The position numbers and the translations under genes are program-made. A DNA stretch of 64,000 nucleotides, from the NCBI RefSeq assembly GCF_017872555.1, contig NZ_JAEDOX010000001.1, positions 1,240,001 to 1,304,000 on the forward strand, given 5' to 3'. Source of the DNA: Ruegeria sp. HKCCSA071 (GTDB lineage: Bacteria; Pseudomonadota; Alphaproteobacteria; Rhodobacterales; Rhodobacteraceae). Below are positions 21,313 to 28,765 of this stretch, one piece after another. How positions within the stretch are numbered: the first letter of the stretch is position 1; each line of letters opens with the position of its first letter. The notes beneath the pieces are model-generated. The model was given only the letters and a program-made list of their open reading frames with translations, made no database searches and had not been told where the DNA came from.

Positions 21313-21365
21313 GACGACTGTCCCTTTCGCTTGCGCCCCACCTTGAATTCACGTTCCCCCCGGAT

Positions 21366-21600
21366 GAAAAACGGCGGGTTGATCTGCTGCCACTGATCAA
21401 CCCGCCGCATTGACCCGCTTTGCGGGATGTCCAGCTGCGCGCGCCACCTGGGGGGATGTCTGCTCGCCCGCGCGCCGGATCTCTTGGTTGATGAAAGCGA
21501 GATGCCTGTATGAAACCTGAATATTTTTGGTCGGGGTCGTTTGGTGCCCCTGCTGCCTCGTCCTCATCGGATGTATTAGGGATGCCATGGGATTTCATGG
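21366..21600 (-). ncRNA. upsM: mraZ leader RNA, UpsM-like (5' end not determined)
   Basis: In Rhodobacter sphaeroides the dcw cluster has an unusually long 5' leader that is terminated early to give the sRNA UpsM (established knowledge). Here the same position, minus strand upstream of mraZ, holds a perfect hairpin followed by T5, 55-95 bases before the mraZ start. It is preceded by more than 200 bases without a credible gene. A transcript ending at 21367 would be a comparable leader sRNA. The 5' boundary near 21600 is only an estimate, and I could not align the sequence to UpsM. Confidence 0.5.
21367..21407 (-). terminator. Intrinsic terminator/attenuator in the mraZ leader
   Basis: A perfect 13-bp inverted repeat (CGGCGGGTTGATC / GATCAACCCGCCG) with a 10-base loop occupies 21372-21407. 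It is followed on the minus strand by TTTTT at 21371-21367. It lies within the untranslated leader, about 55 bases upstream of the mraZ start, so it would attenuate dcw transcription rather than end a gene. Confidence 0.85.
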
Positions 21601-21744
21601 AAATCAATAGGAATTTTGCGCAACGTGTCATGAGGAACACGGCCAGAACGGAATATCATTGAAGGACTCGAGATCCGCGACACCAGTATTAGCGGAAGAT
21701 GAAAAATCAACCCCTATATATAGGAGAATTCTTCAGTTGAAATT

Positions 21745-21761
21745 TTTCCCGCGATTTCCCA
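21745..21761 (-). promoter_or_regulatory. MraZ-box-like repeat, proximal (two units, 10-base period)
   Basis: On the minus strand the sequence reads TGGGAAATCGCGGGAAA, two [TC]GGGA units spaced by exactly 10 bases. MraZ proteins of other bacteria recognise TGGGN repeats with 10-base periodicity upstream of mraZ (established knowledge). It lies just upstream of a TATATATA element at 21715-21722 that could serve as a -10 region. The distance to mraZ is about 430 bases, consistent with a long leader. Confidence 0.4.
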
Positions 21762-21870
21762 AGAATTTTGCCGGATTTTCTTTTGGACTGGAAATATTGG
21801 CCTCAAATGCACAATCAGCCCTTCGAATCGTTCAGAATATTGGGTCGTTTTCCGGCAATCCCCCCCACGC

Positions 21871-21895
21871 GACCACATCGCCCCATGATTTCCCA
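21871..21895 (-). promoter_or_regulatory. MraZ-box-like repeat, distal (three units, 10-base period)
   Basis: Minus strand: TGGGA-N5-TGGGG-N5-TGGTC, three units at a strict 10-base period, the last imperfect. This matches the architecture of MraZ boxes. It could act with the proximal pair at 21745-21761 as a MraZ autoregulation region, or be a coincidence in a TGGG-rich stretch. Confidence 0.4.
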
Positions 21896-22201
21896 CGCGC
21901 GATTCACCCAAGCCTTGTCAACATCGGAACGGATATGTTTTGCCCAATTTCCCGCCGAGTGCGCTCAATTCAGAGGCAGACCATCGGGAAGGGCCAGATG
22001 CCGCCGACAAAGCTGACCTAGGGTCGACCCCATATTTTCAAGGCGCATCGCGGCAAGAAGAAAAAACTGAGCCAATCTATGCGTTTGCTGCATAGCAGCA
22101 TTGATGTCGTGACCCATTGTGCAATTGCAGCATTTGCCTATCTTCAATCTCAAGCAAGAGCCGGACGATACCGGCAAGACAAAAAGATACGGATGATGAG
22201 C

Positions 22202-22426
22202 ATGGCAGTCGCAAGCACGCATACAGCAGTAAAGAACGCACCGGCGTTCGGTTTTGGCGCAGTTCTGGAAAACGCAAAGACCCGGTTCGTGCGCTACCGC
22301 CTGTACCGCCAGACCGTCAATGAACTGTCCGCTCTGTCGAACCGCGAGCTGGCCGATCTTGGCCTGCACCGCTCGATGATCCGCCGTGTTGCGCTGCAGG
22401 CGGCAAACGAACAAACCGCGCGGTAA
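22202..22426 (+). CDS. DUF1127 small arginine-rich protein (CcaF1-like)
   Basis: A 74-residue basic protein whose C-terminal half carries the DUF1127 motif: YRQTVNELSALSNRELADLG, then a short LHRSMI segment. The ATG at 22202 is used; ATGs at 22193 and 22196 add only two or three residues. In R. sphaeroides a DUF1127 protein (CcaF1, RSP_6037) is encoded directly upstream of the CcsR1-4 sRNAs and acts as a small RNA-binding protein in stress RNA turnover (established knowledge). The same arrangement here, with CCTCCTCCC hairpins starting 15 bases after the stop, strongly suggests an orthologous locus on one transcript. Confidence 0.88.
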   Translation: MAVASTHTAVKNAPAFGFGAVLENAKTRFVRYRLYRQTVNELSALSNRELADLGLHRSMIRRVALQAANEQTAR

Positions 22427-22440
22427 GCGCGACACGTATA

Positions 22441-22515
22441 CTGAGATCAGGCCCTTCCTCCTCCCTTAGGGTCTGTAATCAGCGGCAACGTCTTCCTCCT
22501 CCCTGACGTTGCCGC
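22441..22515 (+). ncRNA. Cuckoo/CcsR-type small RNA, unit 1
   Basis: Two consecutive hairpins, each displaying CCTCCTCCC in its loop. Hairpin A is 22441-22482 (imperfect stem, motif at 22457-22465). Hairpin B is 22482-22515 (perfect 11-bp stem GCGGCAACGTC/GACGTTGCCGC, motif at 22495-22503). The loops mimic the anti-Shine-Dalgarno sequence of 16S rRNA. The layout matches the CCUCCUCCC-motif stress RNAs (CcsR) of R. sphaeroides, which are processed from a transcript shared with the upstream DUF1127 gene. Boundaries are those of the hairpins; mature ends are unknown. Confidence 0.88.
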
Positions 22516-22550
22516 ACCTTATACCGGCCTCAACCTGCCGGACACGGATA

Positions 22551-22624
22551 CATCGGGGCGTCCTCCTCCCTGCCTTGATGTTGAAAGCGCGCGGCGATGT
22601 CTTCCTCCTCCCTGACATCGCCGC
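22551..22624 (+). ncRNA. Cuckoo/CcsR-type small RNA, unit 2
   Basis: Hairpin A at 22551-22580 (9-bp stem with G-T wobbles, motif at 22562-22570). Hairpin B at 22591-22624 (perfect 11-bp stem GCGGCGATGTC/GACATCGCCGC, motif at 22604-22612). Compared with unit 1, the B stem differs at two base pairs with compensatory changes on both sides, which is direct evidence for a conserved RNA structure. A small extra hairpin (CCGGC/GCCGG, 22524-22541) separates it from unit 1. Confidence 0.88.
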
Positions 22625-22661
22625 GTCTTCCTCATACCGGGTTCAAACCCGGGCTCGCATA

Positions 22662-22742
22662 CATCAGGGCTCTCCTCCTCCCTGCTCTGATGTTGACAAG
22701 ACGGCGGTTCCCTCTCCTCCTCCCTGGGAACCGCCGTTTTTT
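22662..22742 (+). ncRNA. Cuckoo/CcsR-type small RNA, unit 3 (terminal)
   Basis: Hairpin A at 22662-22692 (CATCAGGGC/GCTCTGATG, motif at 22674-22682). Hairpin B at 22701-22737 (perfect 12-bp stem ACGGCGGTTCCC/GGGAACCGCCGT, motif at 22716-22724), followed by a T-run. The second hairpin therefore doubles as the transcription terminator of the whole locus. A spacer hairpin CCGGGTT/AACCCGG (22638-22652) lies between units 2 and 3 and parallels the spacer hairpin between units 1 and 2. Confidence 0.88.
22701..22742 (+). terminator. Intrinsic terminator of the DUF1127-CcsR transcript
   Basis: A perfect 12-bp GC-rich stem at 22701-22737 is followed by TTTTTTG. The loop carries the sixth CCTCCTCCC motif. 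Confidence 0.92.
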
Positions 22743-22796
22743 GTTTTTCGGACACTGGTGTAGGATGGCGTCCTGACTTCTGATGCGGAGGATGCC

Positions 22797-23087
22797 ATGG
22801 CCGCCTATTTCATTGCACAGATCAACATTCACGACCCGGACGGGTACCAGGCCTATCTGGCGGGTTTCATGCCGATCTTCGACCGCCACGGCGGTCGCCT
22901 GCTGACGGTCTCATCCAAACCGGTCGAACGGATCGAAGGCGATTGGCCCGAAGGCGGGATTGTGTTGATGGAGTTTCCGGATCTTGCAGCAGCGAAAGCC
23001 TGGAAGGACGACCCGGATTACATTGATCTGGCGAAGATCCGACAGGCCACCGCAACCACCAATCTGGTTCTGGTCGACGGGATATGA
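22797..23087 (+). CDS. DUF1330 family protein
   Basis: A 96-residue cytosolic protein of the dimeric alpha-beta barrel DUF1330 family. Typical features are the early IHDPDGYQAYL segment, a central GGRLLTVSSKPVERIEG region and a FPDLAAAKAW motif. A GGAGG ribosome site lies 5 bases before the ATG. Catalytic function in the family is not established. It starts 54 bases after the RNA-locus terminator and ends four bases from the convergent uvrD. Confidence 0.9.
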   Translation: MAAYFIAQINIHDPDGYQAYLAGFMPIFDRHGGRLLTVSSKPVERIEGDWPEGGIVLMEFPDLAAAKAWKDDPDYIDLAKIRQATATTNLVLVDGI

Positions 23088-23091
23088 CGGT

Positions 23092-25488
23092 TCAGAACGG
23101 GACGTCATCCTTGTTGGTCAGAAAACGCGAGACCACTTTCTTGATACCCGCCTTGTCAAAATCGACCTCGACCTTGTCGCCTTCGATCCCGATCACCGCG
23201 CCATAGCCGAATTTCTGGTGAAACACCCGCTCGCCCAGCGTGAAACTGGCCAGTGCGGTGGCGTCGATCACCGTGTTGCGGCTTTCGCGGGGTTGCGACA
23301 TGCCATATTGGCCCTGCCGCGCCTGCAACCGTCTCCAGCCCGGCGAGTTATAGACATTGGCTTCGGCCGCGCGGGTTTCTATGCCCGCCGTCTGATGACC
23401 GCCGCCATAAAGGCCCGGAGGTGTCAGCACATCGATATGGTCCTCGGGCAACTCGTCAATGAAGCGCGAGGGCATGGAATTCTGCCATTGCCCAAATACC
23501 CGCCTGTTGGCGGCGAAGGAAATCGTACAAACCTCTTCGGCACGGGTTATGCCAACATAGGCCAGACGGCGTTCTTCCTCGAGCCCCTTGAGGCCGGTTT
23601 CGTCCATCGACCGTTGCGAGGGGAACAGCCCGTCTTCCCAGCCCGGCAGGAAGACGACGGGAAACTCCAGCCCCTTGGCCGCGTGCAGGGTCATGATCGA
23701 GACCTTGGCCCCGTCACCGTCCTGTTCATTGTCCATGACCAGGCTGACATGTTCCAGAAACCCTTGCAGGTTCTCGAAATTGTCAAGTTGGTTGACCAGT
23801 TCCTTGAGGTTTTCCAGACGCCCCGGCGCTTCGGGGGTCTTGTCGTTCTGCCAATGGGCCGTGTAGCCGGATTCGTCGAGGACGATCTGTGCAAGCTCAA
23901 TATGCGTATGCTCGGGCGCGCCATAGCGGATCGGCGAAACCCCGTCATCAATAACCGTGTCATCATCGACTTCAATCCGGGGACCGCGTGTCATCGCATT
24001 CCACCGGGCCAACCCGTCGATCAATTCGCGCAGGGCTTTGCCGCCCTTGCCCTTAATCAGCCCGTTGTCGACTGCAATCCGCGCACCTTCGACCAGAGAC
24101 ACGCCATTCTCACGCGCCACAATCTGAATGTTCTGCTGCGCCTTGTCGCCCAGTCCGCGCTTCGGCGTGTTCACGATCCGCTCGAAGGCCAGATCATCTT
24201 CGGGGCTGACCACCAGCCGGAAATAGGCCATGGCATCGCGGATCTCCATCCGCTCATAGAAACGCGGGCCGCCGATCACCTTGTAGGGCAGACCGATGGT
24301 CAGGAACCGGTCCTCGAACGCGCGCATCTGGTGGCTGGCGCGGACGAGAATCGCCATCTCATCAAGGTTCATCGGACGGATACCGCGCGTCCCGCCCTGC
24401 ATGGCGTCGATTTCCTCGCCGATCCAGCGGGCCTCTTCCTCGCCATCCCAATGACCGATCAGGTTGACCTTGTGGCCGTCTTTGGCATCGGTCCAAAGCT
24501 CTTTACCCAAACGGCTTTCGTTGCCCCGAATGACGTTCGATGCAGCCGCCAGAATATGCGGGGTCGAGCGGTAGTTCTGCTCCAGTCGCACCACGTAGGC
24601 GCCGGGAAAGTCCTTTTCGAACCGCAGGATGTTGCCGACCTCGGCCCCGCGCCAGCCATAGATCGACTGGTCGTCGTCGCCGACGCAACAGATGTTCTTG
24701 TGTCCACCGGCCAGTAGGCGCAACCACAGGTACTGGGCGACGTTGGTATCCTGATATTCATCCACAAGGATGTAGCGGAACCAGCGCTGGTATTGTTCCA
24801 GAACATCTGGGTGGGTCTGGAAAATCGTGACCATGTGTAGCAGCAGGTCGCCAAAATCCACCGCGTTCAGCTCGCGCAGGCGAGTTTGGTACTGAGCATA
24901 AAGCTCAATGCCCTTGTTGTTATAGGCCCCGGTATCCGCCGCAGGCACCTTGTCGGGCGTCAGCGCCCGGTTTTTCCAGTCATCGATGATCCCCGCCAGC
25001 ATCCGCGCGGGCCAGCGTTTGTCGTCGATGTTGGCAGCCCGAACCAGTTGCTTGAGCAGGCGCAGCTGATCGTCGCTGTCCAGAATGGTGAAGTTCGATT
25101 TCAGATCGACCAGTTCCGCGTGGCGGCGCAGCAGTTTGACGCAAATGGAATGGAAGGTGCCCAGCCATGGCATTCCTTCGGCGGGTTGACCAAGCAGGCG
25201 GCCCACTCGTTCCTTCATCTCGCGCGCGGCCTTGTTGGTGAAGGTCACCGACAGAATCTCGTTCGGGCGCACGCGCGCCGTGTTGAGCAGATGCGCAATC
25301 CGGGCCGTCAGCGCCTTGGTCTTGCCGGTCCCCGCCCCGGCCAACATCAGAACCGGGCCGTCCAGATGTTCGACCGCGTCACGTTGCGCCGGGTTCAGCT
25401 CATCCAGATAGGGCGAAGGGCGCACGGCCATAGCCCGCGCCGACAGGGATGCGCCTTCGAAGGCGTCCATTTCGTCAAAACTGCTCAT
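23092..25488 (-). CDS. uvrD: DNA helicase II (UvrD/PcrA, superfamily 1A)
   Basis: A 798-residue 3'-5' DNA helicase for nucleotide-excision and mismatch repair. Motifs in order: Q-motif region LNPAQRDAV (about 30-38), Walker A AGAGTGKTKA (about 51-60), DEYQDTN (motif II), GDDDQSIYGWRGA (motif III), and a TLHAAKGLEFPVVFLPGWED motif V region. The C-terminal Tudor-like tail (EGDKVEVDFDKAG) binds partners in relatives. It is convergent with DUF1330 and divergent from the GGEDF gene. Confidence 0.96.
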   Translation of the reverse strand: MSSFDEMDAFEGASLSARAMAVRPSPYLDELNPAQRDAVEHLDGPVLMLAGAGTGKTKALTARIAHLLNTARVRPNEILSVTFTNKAAREMKERVGRLLGQPAEGMPWLGTFHSICVKLLRRHAELVDLKSNFTILDSDDQLRLLKQLVRAANIDDKRWPARMLAGIIDDWKNRALTPDKVPAADTGAYNNKGIELYAQYQTRLRELNAVDFGDLLLHMVTIFQTHPDVLEQYQRWFRYILVDEYQDTNVAQYLWLRLLAGGHKNICCVGDDDQSIYGWRGAEVGNILRFEKDFPGAYVVRLEQNYRSTPHILAAASNVIRGNESRLGKELWTDAKDGHKVNLIGHWDGEEEARWIGEEIDAMQGGTRGIRPMNLDEMAILVRASHQMRAFEDRFLTIGLPYKVIGGPRFYERMEIRDAMAYFRLVVSPEDDLAFERIVNTPKRGLGDKAQQNIQIVARENGVSLVEGARIAVDNGLIKGKGGKALRELIDGLARWNAMTRGPRIEVDDDTVIDDGVSPIRYGAPEHTHIELAQIVLDESGYTAHWQNDKTPEAPGRLENLKELVNQLDNFENLQGFLEHVSLVMDNEQDGDGAKVSIMTLHAAKGLEFPVVFLPGWEDGLFPSQRSMDETGLKGLEEERRLAYVGITRAEEVCTISFAANRRVFGQWQNSMPSRFIDELPEDHIDVLTPPGLYGGGHQTAGIETRAAEANVYNSPGWRRLQARQGQYGMSQPRESRNTVIDATALASFTLGERVFHQKFGYGAVIGIEGDKVEVDFDKAGIKKVVSRFLTNKDDVPF

Positions 25489-25668
25489 ACCCCCAAACTA
25501 CGCCGGATGGACGCCGAGGGAAAGAGTTTGTTCACGGCTTGTTCGCAAGGATTTTTCACGTCTTTTTGCATTCAATTCTAAACAAAGATGCCGCTGCCCT
25601 GTGGGGCTGTTAACCCTCTGTCAAGTCCTGGCCCGGATGCTGACCCCATTGCTGCGGGAGTGGAACAG

Positions 25669-27444
25669 ATGGAAGCGAAGGAACTGACGGGCGGGTCGTC
25701 ACGGCTGAAACCTGTGGGCGTTACCCTGATTCTGATCGCGCTGACAGCAGCAGCGGGATGGGGCATCTATGCGGCCCCTGCCCCGGTTGTGGACCGCATG
25801 TTGGAATCGGATTTGCGAAAAGACGCCATGCAGCTAAGCCGTCAGGTCGAAAGCCATCTGGACGATCTGGATGCAACGTTTCGGTACCATGAGCTGCACG
25901 AGCATGACGCGGAATTCCTGATGCTGCTGCCCGAAACCTCGGACATCTACCGGTTCAAACTGTTTGATGCGTCCGGTCAGGTGTTCTGGTCGACCCGTGC
26001 CAGCGATGTGGGGGCGGTGAATACAAAACCGTACTTTCAGTCGGTCGTCGCCGCCGGAAGCATTTATTACAATCACGCGGAAAAACCCGCGGCAGAGGTT
26101 GACTCGATCGACAATGACCCAGCCGGACATGCGGGCCCAATCACCAAACATGTGGCCGAGGTTTATACACCAATCGTCAGGGACGGCGTTTTCCTTGGCG
26201 CTATCGAATTTTATTCGGACATCACCAATCTCAGAACCCTGTTCATCACGCGCGTGCGCCTGTCGCTGGCGTTGCTGAGCAGTGTCGCGTTGCTGGCGCT
26301 GGCCACGGTCATCCTGATCGTCCACCGCACCAACCGCCGTCAGATGCGTGATCTACACAAGCGCGCCGTGAAAGAACGCGAACTGATGGGAGAGCAGCTT
26401 CGCCTGGCGCGTGAGGTGCGCCTGCTGGGCGAGTTGAACGAGTGGCTGCAATCAAGCCGCTCACTGGATGAGCTTTTCGACATGGTAGCGCGCTTTATGA
26501 CCCATATACTGCCTAAGGCCGAGGGGAGCGTGTACGTCTATTCCAACTCGCGCGATGTGCTGGACGGGTGTGCCAGCTGGAACGGGGGAACGCACAAGTC
26601 TCATATCCATCCGGAAGGATGCTGGGGTTTGAGGCGCGGCCGGACTTACGAGTTCGGTGCATCCGAGATCGATTTTGTCTGCGAACATGCCGAACCGCAT
26701 GACGGGCGGCCCTATTTCTGTTTTCCCATTCTGGCCCACGGGGAAACCGTTGGTCTGTTGCATCTGCGCGCGGCTGAGGGGCGAGAGGCCTGTTTCCACA
26801 AAAGCCGCAAGCTGGCGCAGCTGTGCGCCGAACAGATCAGCATGGCAATCGCCAATGTCCGTATGCGCGATCAGCTGCATGACCAATCGGTGCGCGACCC
26901 GCTGACCGGGCTGTTCAACCGCCGCCACATGACCGAGACATTGCGCAAGGCCATCAGCCGCAGCCAGCAGACCGGTGCGGCGCTGAGCCTGATTGCTGTG
27001 GACGTGGATCACTTCAAGAAATTCAACGACACGCATGGTCATGACGCCGGAGACATGGTGTTGCGCGCGGTCGGCGCGGCGCTGGAACAGGGCTGCGACC
27101 GGGACGAGATCGCCTGCCGCATCGGCGGTGAGGATTTCATGCTGATCCTGCCCGACAACAGCCCCGAAGATGCCATGACCCGGGCCGAGCAGTTGCGCCA
27201 GTCGGTCGAGGCGGTCATTGTCCGCTATGGCGAAAAGGCCCTGCCCCGTATCACAATCTCGGTCGGGGTCGCGCATTACCCCGCCCACGGCACCATGCCG
27301 CAGGATCTGATGCGTGCCGCGGATGATGCGCTGTATGTCGCCAAGGACAAGGGGCGCAATCAGGTTCACGTCGCCGCCGGGGCGCTGGAGCAGGCCAGGC
27401 GCGTTCCCGCAACGGGTAAACGCCCATCGCCGGAAGTCGCTTGA
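25669..27444 (+). CDS. Membrane-anchored GGDEF-domain (GGEDF) protein with periplasmic sensor and GAF-like region
   Basis: The start at 25669 follows GGGAGTGG and precedes an N-terminal membrane segment (residues about 15-35). A periplasmic sensor of roughly 165 residues and a second membrane segment (about 202-222) follow, then a coiled linker, a GAF-like region (about 250-390) and a diguanylate cyclase domain. The domain contains DPLTGLFNRR and DVDHFKKFNDTHGHDAGD. The active-site loop reads Gly-Gly-Glu-Asp-Phe (486-490) instead of GG[DE]EF. Activity is plausible but not assured. No RxxD inhibitory site is obvious. It probably makes c-di-GMP in response to an external cue. Confidence 0.88.
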   Translation: MEAKELTGGSSRLKPVGVTLILIALTAAAGWGIYAAPAPVVDRMLESDLRKDAMQLSRQVESHLDDLDATFRYHELHEHDAEFLMLLPETSDIYRFKLFDASGQVFWSTRASDVGAVNTKPYFQSVVAAGSIYYNHAEKPAAEVDSIDNDPAGHAGPITKHVAEVYTPIVRDGVFLGAIEFYSDITNLRTLFITRVRLSLALLSSVALLALATVILIVHRTNRRQMRDLHKRAVKERELMGEQLRLAREVRLLGELNEWLQSSRSLDELFDMVARFMTHILPKAEGSVYVYSNSRDVLDGCASWNGGTHKSHIHPEGCWGLRRGRTYEFGASEIDFVCEHAEPHDGRPYFCFPILAHGETVGLLHLRAAEGREACFHKSRKLAQLCAEQISMAIANVRMRDQLHDQSVRDPLTGLFNRRHMTETLRKAISRSQQTGAALSLIAVDVDHFKKFNDTHGHDAGDMVLRAVGAALEQGCDRDEIACRIGGEDFMLILPDNSPEDAMTRAEQLRQSVEAVIVRYGEKALPRITISVGVAHYPAHGTMPQDLMRAADDALYVAKDKGRNQVHVAAGALEQARRVPATGKRPSPEVA

Positions 27445-27483
27445 AAACCTTGCCGAATCGCCCCGCAGGTCCGATCAATCCTT

Positions 27484-28611
27484 ATGGACCTGCACAGTAC
27501 CTATCCCGGTATTCCCGATCTGAAACGCCGCGCACGCCGTCGGCTGCCGCACTTCGTATGGGAATACATCGACAGTGGCACCGGGATAGAAACGACGCGG
27601 CATCGCAATCGAAAGGCGCTGGATGATGTCCGTCTGAGCCCCTCGATCCTGCATGGGGAACTTGAATTCGATACGTCGGTGAAATTCTTGGGCGGCACCT
27701 GTCCTTTGCCCTTCGGTATTGCGCCGATCGGGATGTCCGGCCTGGTTTGGCCCGATGCGGAGCGGTTGCTGGCACAGGCCGCCGCCAAGGCAGGCATTCC
27801 CTATTCGCTGTCGACGGTGGCCAGTCAGAGCCCCGAAGACCTGGCCCCCTATCTGGGTGAGACCGCGTGGTTCCAGCTGTATCCGCCAAGGGACCCAGAT
27901 ATTCGCATGGACATGCTGAACCGGGCCCGCCGGGCGGGATTTCGAACTCTGGTTCTGACCGCTGACGTCCCTGTCGCCTCACGCAGGGAACGGCAGACGC
28001 GCTCGGGCCTGCGGCAGCCGCCGAAACTGACACCGCGCCTGCTGGCACAGATCGCCCAAAGACCTGCATGGGCCCTGGGCATGCTGCGCAGCGGCGTTCC
28101 GCACATGCGCACACTGGACAAGTATATCGATGACCCTGGTGATCTGCCGCCGACGGCCCATGTCGGATACCTGCTGCGAACCTCGCCGGATCTGGATTAC
28201 GTCAAATGGCTGCGTGATCATTGGGAAGGGCCGTTTGTCGTGAAAGGCATCCTGCGCCCCGAGGACACGGACAGGCTGGAACAGGTGGGTGTGGACGCCC
28301 TGTGGGTGTCGAATCACGGGGGCCGACAGTTCGACGCGGCCCCGGCCAGCATCGAGGTTCTTCCCGCAATCCGGAGCGCGACCCGCCTGCCGCTGATTTT
28401 CGACAGCGGTGTCGAAGGCGGGCTGGATATCCTGCGTGCGCTGTCGCTGGGCGCGGACTTTGTCATGTTGGGACGCGCATTTCTGTACGGTCTTGCGGCA
28501 CTTGGCGCAAAAGGCCCCGCGCATGTGATCGATATCCTGAGGCAGGATCTGCACGCGAATATGGGTCAGATGGGACTGGCCGATTTGTGTCAGTTTGAGA
28601 CGAAATGCTAA
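27484..28611 (+). CDS. FMN-dependent alpha-hydroxy-acid dehydrogenase (L-lactate dehydrogenase-like)
   Basis: The 375-residue protein belongs to the FMN-dependent alpha-hydroxy-acid dehydrogenase family, which oxidises L-lactate and similar 2-hydroxy acids. Visible features are the N-terminal DLKRRARRRLPHFVWEYI segment, the GIAPIGMSGL flavin loop, and a LTADVPVASRRERQ region. The catalytic His-Gly-Gly-Arg motif is in VSNHGGRQFD, and a phosphate-binding DSGVEGGLDILRAL loop follows. There is no membrane segment. It follows the GGEDF gene by 39 bases. The exact substrate is not determined. Confidence 0.88.
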   Translation: MDLHSTYPGIPDLKRRARRRLPHFVWEYIDSGTGIETTRHRNRKALDDVRLSPSILHGELEFDTSVKFLGGTCPLPFGIAPIGMSGLVWPDAERLLAQAAAKAGIPYSLSTVASQSPEDLAPYLGETAWFQLYPPRDPDIRMDMLNRARRAGFRTLVLTADVPVASRRERQTRSGLRQPPKLTPRLLAQIAQRPAWALGMLRSGVPHMRTLDKYIDDPGDLPPTAHVGYLLRTSPDLDYVKWLRDHWEGPFVVKGILRPEDTDRLEQVGVDALWVSNHGGRQFDAAPASIEVLPAIRSATRLPLIFDSGVEGGLDILRALSLGADFVMLGRAFLYGLAALGAKGPAHVIDILRQDLHANMGQMGLADLCQFETKC

Positions 28612-28765
28612 ATTATTGATGCTGCAACGCGGCATCCCTATAAGTGTGCCGAGGCCAAAGGGCGTTTGCGAGCGATAACATGCCGGTTCTACCCAGAAGA
28701 ACGGATGTACCTGTGCGTATTCTCCGCCCATTAAGACGCCCAAACACCAAAGACCGGGACCTGAT

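Larger units (their letters stand above)
21601..22201. other. Divergent regulatory region between the mraZ leader and the DUF1127/RNA locus
   Basis: This stretch has no protein gene I can support. It holds an AT-rich, promoter-like segment (TATATATA at 21715-21722), the two MraZ-box-like repeats described separately, and, towards the DUF1127 gene, a CCCCATAT element at 22028-22035 resembling a heat-shock-sigma -10 half-site. No matching -35 was found, so the promoter for the plus-strand RNA locus is not fixed. Confidence 0.4.

Noticed and set aside
22457..22724. Regularly repeated CCTCCTCCC motif that could suggest a CRISPR array
   Set aside because: The repeats are only nine bases, the flanking sequences form hairpin arms that pair with each other, and spacing alternates. 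This is an sRNA array, not repeats with unique spacers; no cas genes are nearby.
22519..22755. Open frame on the minus strand across the RNA array
   Set aside because: It is antisense to the hairpins, made of low-complexity Glu/Arg-rich translation of the CCTCCTCCC repeats, with no ribosome site.
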